Positions 61,529 to 64,000 of a stretch of DNA of 64,000 nucleotides are shown in pieces. The stretch is from Capnocytophaga felis (GTDB taxonomy: Bacteria > Bacteroidota > Bacteroidia > Flavobacteriales > Flavobacteriaceae): NCBI RefSeq assembly GCF_009684755.1, contig NZ_BLBC01000013.1:41047-105046 (forward strand), given 5' to 3'. The notes beneath the pieces are model-generated. The model made no database searches. It was not told the origin of the DNA and was given only the letters and a program-made list of their open reading frames with translations. Both the position numbers and the translations under genes were made by a program. How positions within the stretch are numbered: the stretch's first letter is position 1; each line of letters starts with the position of its first letter.

Positions 61529-61646
61529 TTTTTCTTCTCGTCACAAAATAAGATTGAGTTCTTCAATGGAGAATTTCAATTGGCTTTTCCTATCTTCTGA
61601 AAGAATTCAGAAAACTGTACTTTTTTATCATATTGCAAAAATTTTG

Positions 61647-61654
61647 TATCTTTG
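61647..61654 (+). promoter_or_regulatory. Promoter core TATCTTTG for the large surface protein gene
   Basis: Perfect TAnnTTTG match 22 bases before ATG 61677. Confidence 0.6.
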
Positions 61655-61676
61655 CACGATTTTTTAAAGCAATCAT

Positions 61677-64000
61677 ATGATACTTCCTATGAAAAAATTA
61701 ATTTTTCTTACTTTTTTGCTTCTTTCCTATGTAGGGATTTATTCACAAGTACACACTCCATTCAAAATTCGACAAAACGAAAATCTAAAAGGTGGCTTGA
61801 AGATGATTGGAAATCAAATACTAAACAAACATCCTGCCAATGAAAATCATAATGATGATACAGGTATGAATGATTTACTACCGATGAAATACGTAGATAT
61901 TGACAATGATGAAAATACCTTCAGTTCAAGTGCTGCTACATTGACTTTTGATAATCCTACGTGTTCCAAAATAAAATATGCTGGTTTATATTGGGGAGGT
62001 GTATATTTACAAAACGACCCCAATCTAAGAAATATCAAAATAAAAATTCCTTCTCAAACGGATTACATTGACATAGAAGCTGATACGTTCATTTATGACG
62101 GCTATGCTTTAAACATACAGCAAGGCAGAGATTCTTACATTTGTTACAAGGATATTACAGAATTACTTTCCAATGCAAATCCAACCGGTGAATATGTTGT
62201 GGCAAATGTAAAAGCTTCCCGAACAACAAATCCTCATGAAGTCCGTGGAGGAGTATCAGCAGGTTGGTCACTTGTTATCATTTACGAAGACCCCGACAAA
62301 AGCAACAAAAACATTACAACTTTTGATGGATACGCCAGAATTACAAAAGGAGAAAAAGTTGATTTTTCCTTTTCCGGATTCAAAACCCTACCCTCGCCAC
62401 TTCCCGTAAATGCTCGTTTTGGAGTGATGGCTCTTGAAGGAGATAAAGATATTTCAGGGGACAAGCTATCCATCTTAAAACCAGATGGTTCTTATGAAGA
62501 CCTTTCTAATTCTATAAATCCAGCGAATAATTTCTTCAATAGCTCAATAAGCGAAGGCGAAAATTTAATTATAGACAGACACCCGGCATCGACCAATACT
62601 TTGGGTTGGGATATTGATTTATTTTCTATTCCAAATACAAATAACTCTATTATACAAAATGACCAAGAAACAGCCTCTTTCAAAGCTCACTCAACAGGAG
62701 ACCTTTACAATATCTTTTTCAGTGCTTTTGAGGTGGAAGTCATTGAACCAAAGATGAATCTGTTAAAAACTGCCCAAGATGTAGCAGGAAATATTTTGAA
62801 CAACCAAACGGTTGCTCTTGGTTCAACTGTTTATTACGGACTTGAATTTCAAAACGTTGGAAATGACGACGTCGTTGATTACCAAATCAAAGACTTTCTC
62901 CCCAAAAACGTAACTTTAGATACCAGTATTCCTTTTGAAATTCCTGCTGGAAGTGGCATTACGCATTCGGTAAATAATTCTACTAACGGAAGTGAAATTA
63001 CTTTCAAAATTCCTAATGAGTTGGTCAAAAAAGGTGGAGAAAAACATAAAATCCGATTTGCCGTAAAATTAAGTTCTAATTGTTCCGATTTCGAGGCTCC
63101 TTGTTCTGAAAAAATCATAAACAAGGCAAAATCCACATATAAAGGAACTCTTAATCAATCAATTATAAATGACAATGGAAGTTTTTCATCAATTGATAAT
63201 TGTAATATTGGTATTTTAGAAGATACTGTTTTTTATGCTGATTTAACTCCTTGCGTGATTCCGGAAAATATTGAACTACTTTGCGGAGAAAATCTGGTGT
63301 TAACGGCTCAGGCTGGTTTTGACAAATATGAGTGGAAAGACAATATGGGAAATATTATCAGCACAAACCAAACTGTAATTATATCTGCATCAGGAAGATA
63401 TACTTTAATCAAACATACCAACAATTGTGTTGATAGACAGGAAATTTATAATGTTTCAACGGTACAACGTCAAGGCACTAATCCTCTTATTCCTTATTCC
63501 GAAGTTACTTTTACTTGTGCAGAAACACACAGAACCTTCCCTCAAATATTTCTATGCGGAACGGGAGCTTCAAAATCAATTGATTTAACCTCAATCCAGA
63601 ATGTGGCTACGGTTAATTTGGAAAAATACGCTGGTACACAATCACTTGCTTTGGAAGAAAACTGTCCGCCTAACGACAATATGTGGCAAAGTATATCAAG
63701 TTCCAAAACCTTTTCACTAACTGAAGAAGGAATTTACAAGTTAAATCTGACTTTCCAAAATGGTTGTTTGGCAACATATTATTTCCGTGTGCATACATCG
63801 CCCATTAATCCAACTATTTCAAAGGAAGACATTTACTGTAAAAATGGGAAAATTTCCGTGCAAAATGCAAGTTCCGATTACGAATATGCTATTGAATTAC
63901 AAGGAACAACTGAATCTCCTGTATATCAACAAAGTCCTGATTTTGAAATAGAAACAGCGGGAATTTATTCGGTTCTTGTTCGTAAAAAAGTAAGATTGGA
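61677..64000 (+). CDS. Large secreted surface protein, N-terminal part (probable T9SS cargo; cut by window edge)
   Basis: The frame is open for 774 codons to the window end. Start at ATG 61677 or, with a more typical signal peptide, ATG 61689 (MKKLIFLTFLLLSYVGIYSQ). The first 340 residues or so form a beta-rich domain (YAGLYWGGVYL, GYALNIQQGRDSYI, SAGWSLVIIYEDP). A DUF11-like module follows (NLLKTAQDVAGN...GLEFQNVGNDDVVDYQIKDF), then Cys-containing Ig-like repeats (ENLVLTAQAGFDKYEWKDN). The architecture is that of Flavobacteria surface adhesins and gliding proteins with a C-terminal type IX sorting domain, which would lie beyond the window. Confidence 0.8.
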   Translation, partial: MILPMKKLIFLTFLLLSYVGIYSQVHTPFKIRQNENLKGGLKMIGNQILNKHPANENHNDDTGMNDLLPMKYVDIDNDENTFSSSAATLTFDNPTCSKIKYAGLYWGGVYLQNDPNLRNIKIKIPSQTDYIDIEADTFIYDGYALNIQQGRDSYICYKDITELLSNANPTGEYVVANVKASRTTNPHEVRGGVSAGWSLVIIYEDPDKSNKNITTFDGYARITKGEKVDFSFSGFKTLPSPLPVNARFGVMALEGDKDISGDKLSILKPDGSYEDLSNSINPANNFFNSSISEGENLIIDRHPASTNTLGWDIDLFSIPNTNNSIIQNDQETASFKAHSTGDLYNIFFSAFEVEVIEPKMNLLKTAQDVAGNILNNQTVALGSTVYYGLEFQNVGNDDVVDYQIKDFLPKNVTLDTSIPFEIPAGSGITHSVNNSTNGSEITFKIPNELVKKGGEKHKIRFAVKLSSNCSDFEAPCSEKIINKAKSTYKGTLNQSIINDNGSFSSIDNCNIGILEDTVFYADLTPCVIPENIELLCGENLVLTAQAGFDKYEWKDNMGNIISTNQTVIISASGRYTLIKHTNNCVDRQEIYNVSTVQRQGTNPLIPYSEVTFTCAETHRTFPQIFLCGTGASKSIDLTSIQNVATVNLEKYAGTQSLALEENCPPNDNMWQSISSSKTFSLTEEGIYKLNLTFQNGCLATYYFRVHTSPINPTISKEDIYCKNGKISVQNASSDYEYAIELQGTTESPVYQQSPDFEIETAGIYSVLVRKKVRL

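Overview
The window is chromosomal DNA of an AT-rich member of the Bacteroidota, most likely a Flavobacteriaceae species close to Capnocytophaga. The evidence is TAnnTTTG promoter cores before many genes, a division and cell-wall (dcw) cluster with Bacteroidota-type FtsZ C-terminus and PASTA-tailed FtsI, a lipoprotein with the C-x-K-(D/E)2 surface-export signal described in Capnocytophaga, an aspartylglucosaminidase and other host-glycan enzymes, and a large secreted surface protein. The genus is inference; no rRNA is present.

Layout. 1-1143: an ABC-2 type exporter (permease cut by the window edge, plus ATPase) on the minus strand. 1502-31617: the dcw cluster on the plus strand: mraZ, rsmH, ftsL, ftsI, murE, mraY, murD, ftsW, murG, murC, ftsQ, ftsA, ftsZ, closed by a terminator. 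It is interrupted three times by unrelated same-strand genes: 5.8-13.9 kb (DUF4298, a paralogous pair of unknown proteins, VOC, DUF1569, SDR, a fused CDF transporter, GyrI-like, AlkD-like, DUF1697 and an Imm5-like protein); 15.5-18.3 kb (CPBP protease, GNAT, lipoprotein and a REP-associated tyrosine transposase, RAYT); and 19.6-22.1 kb (unknown proteins, a HEAT-like protein, DUF1493 and a glycine-tailed effector-like protein). 31.8-32.8 kb: bactofilin, atpZ and an atpI-like gene, ended by a terminator without the rest of the ATP synthase operon.

32.8-41.9 kb is mostly minus-strand housekeeping (era, HhH protein, OmpA protein, hemB, TPR lipoprotein, phosphoesterase, aspartylglucosaminidase, esterase), with a plus-strand XRE regulator and a surface lipoprotein whose promoter holds a run of nine G. 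At 42.7 kb a Crp/Fnr regulator and a CcoI-type copper ATPase diverge across a perfect TGAT-N4-ATCA palindrome. 45.2-55 kb holds initiator tRNA-Met, alr, alpha-fucosidase, beta-hexosaminidase, an unknown helical protein, an enoyl-CoA hydratase with a coupled 67-residue membrane protein, and a sulfur pair (MBL-rhodanese and TauE/SafE). 55.1-64 kb holds tRNA-Ala, a sulfatase, FixH and its SafE-like partner, an AddB-like nuclease, DUF4294, and the first 774 codons of a large secreted surface protein.

Three kinds of non-coding repeat stand out. GTAG-preceded REP hairpins cluster around the RAYT gene and even lie inside its reading frame. About 150-bp nested palindromes sit just 3' of several minus-strand genes. 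Degenerate tandem repeats with a strict 21-bp period occur at three separate intergenic sites. The most unusual items are the RAYT carrying its own REP pair in frame, the G-tract promoter, the 21-bp repeat family and the possible effector/immunity island between mraY and murD.
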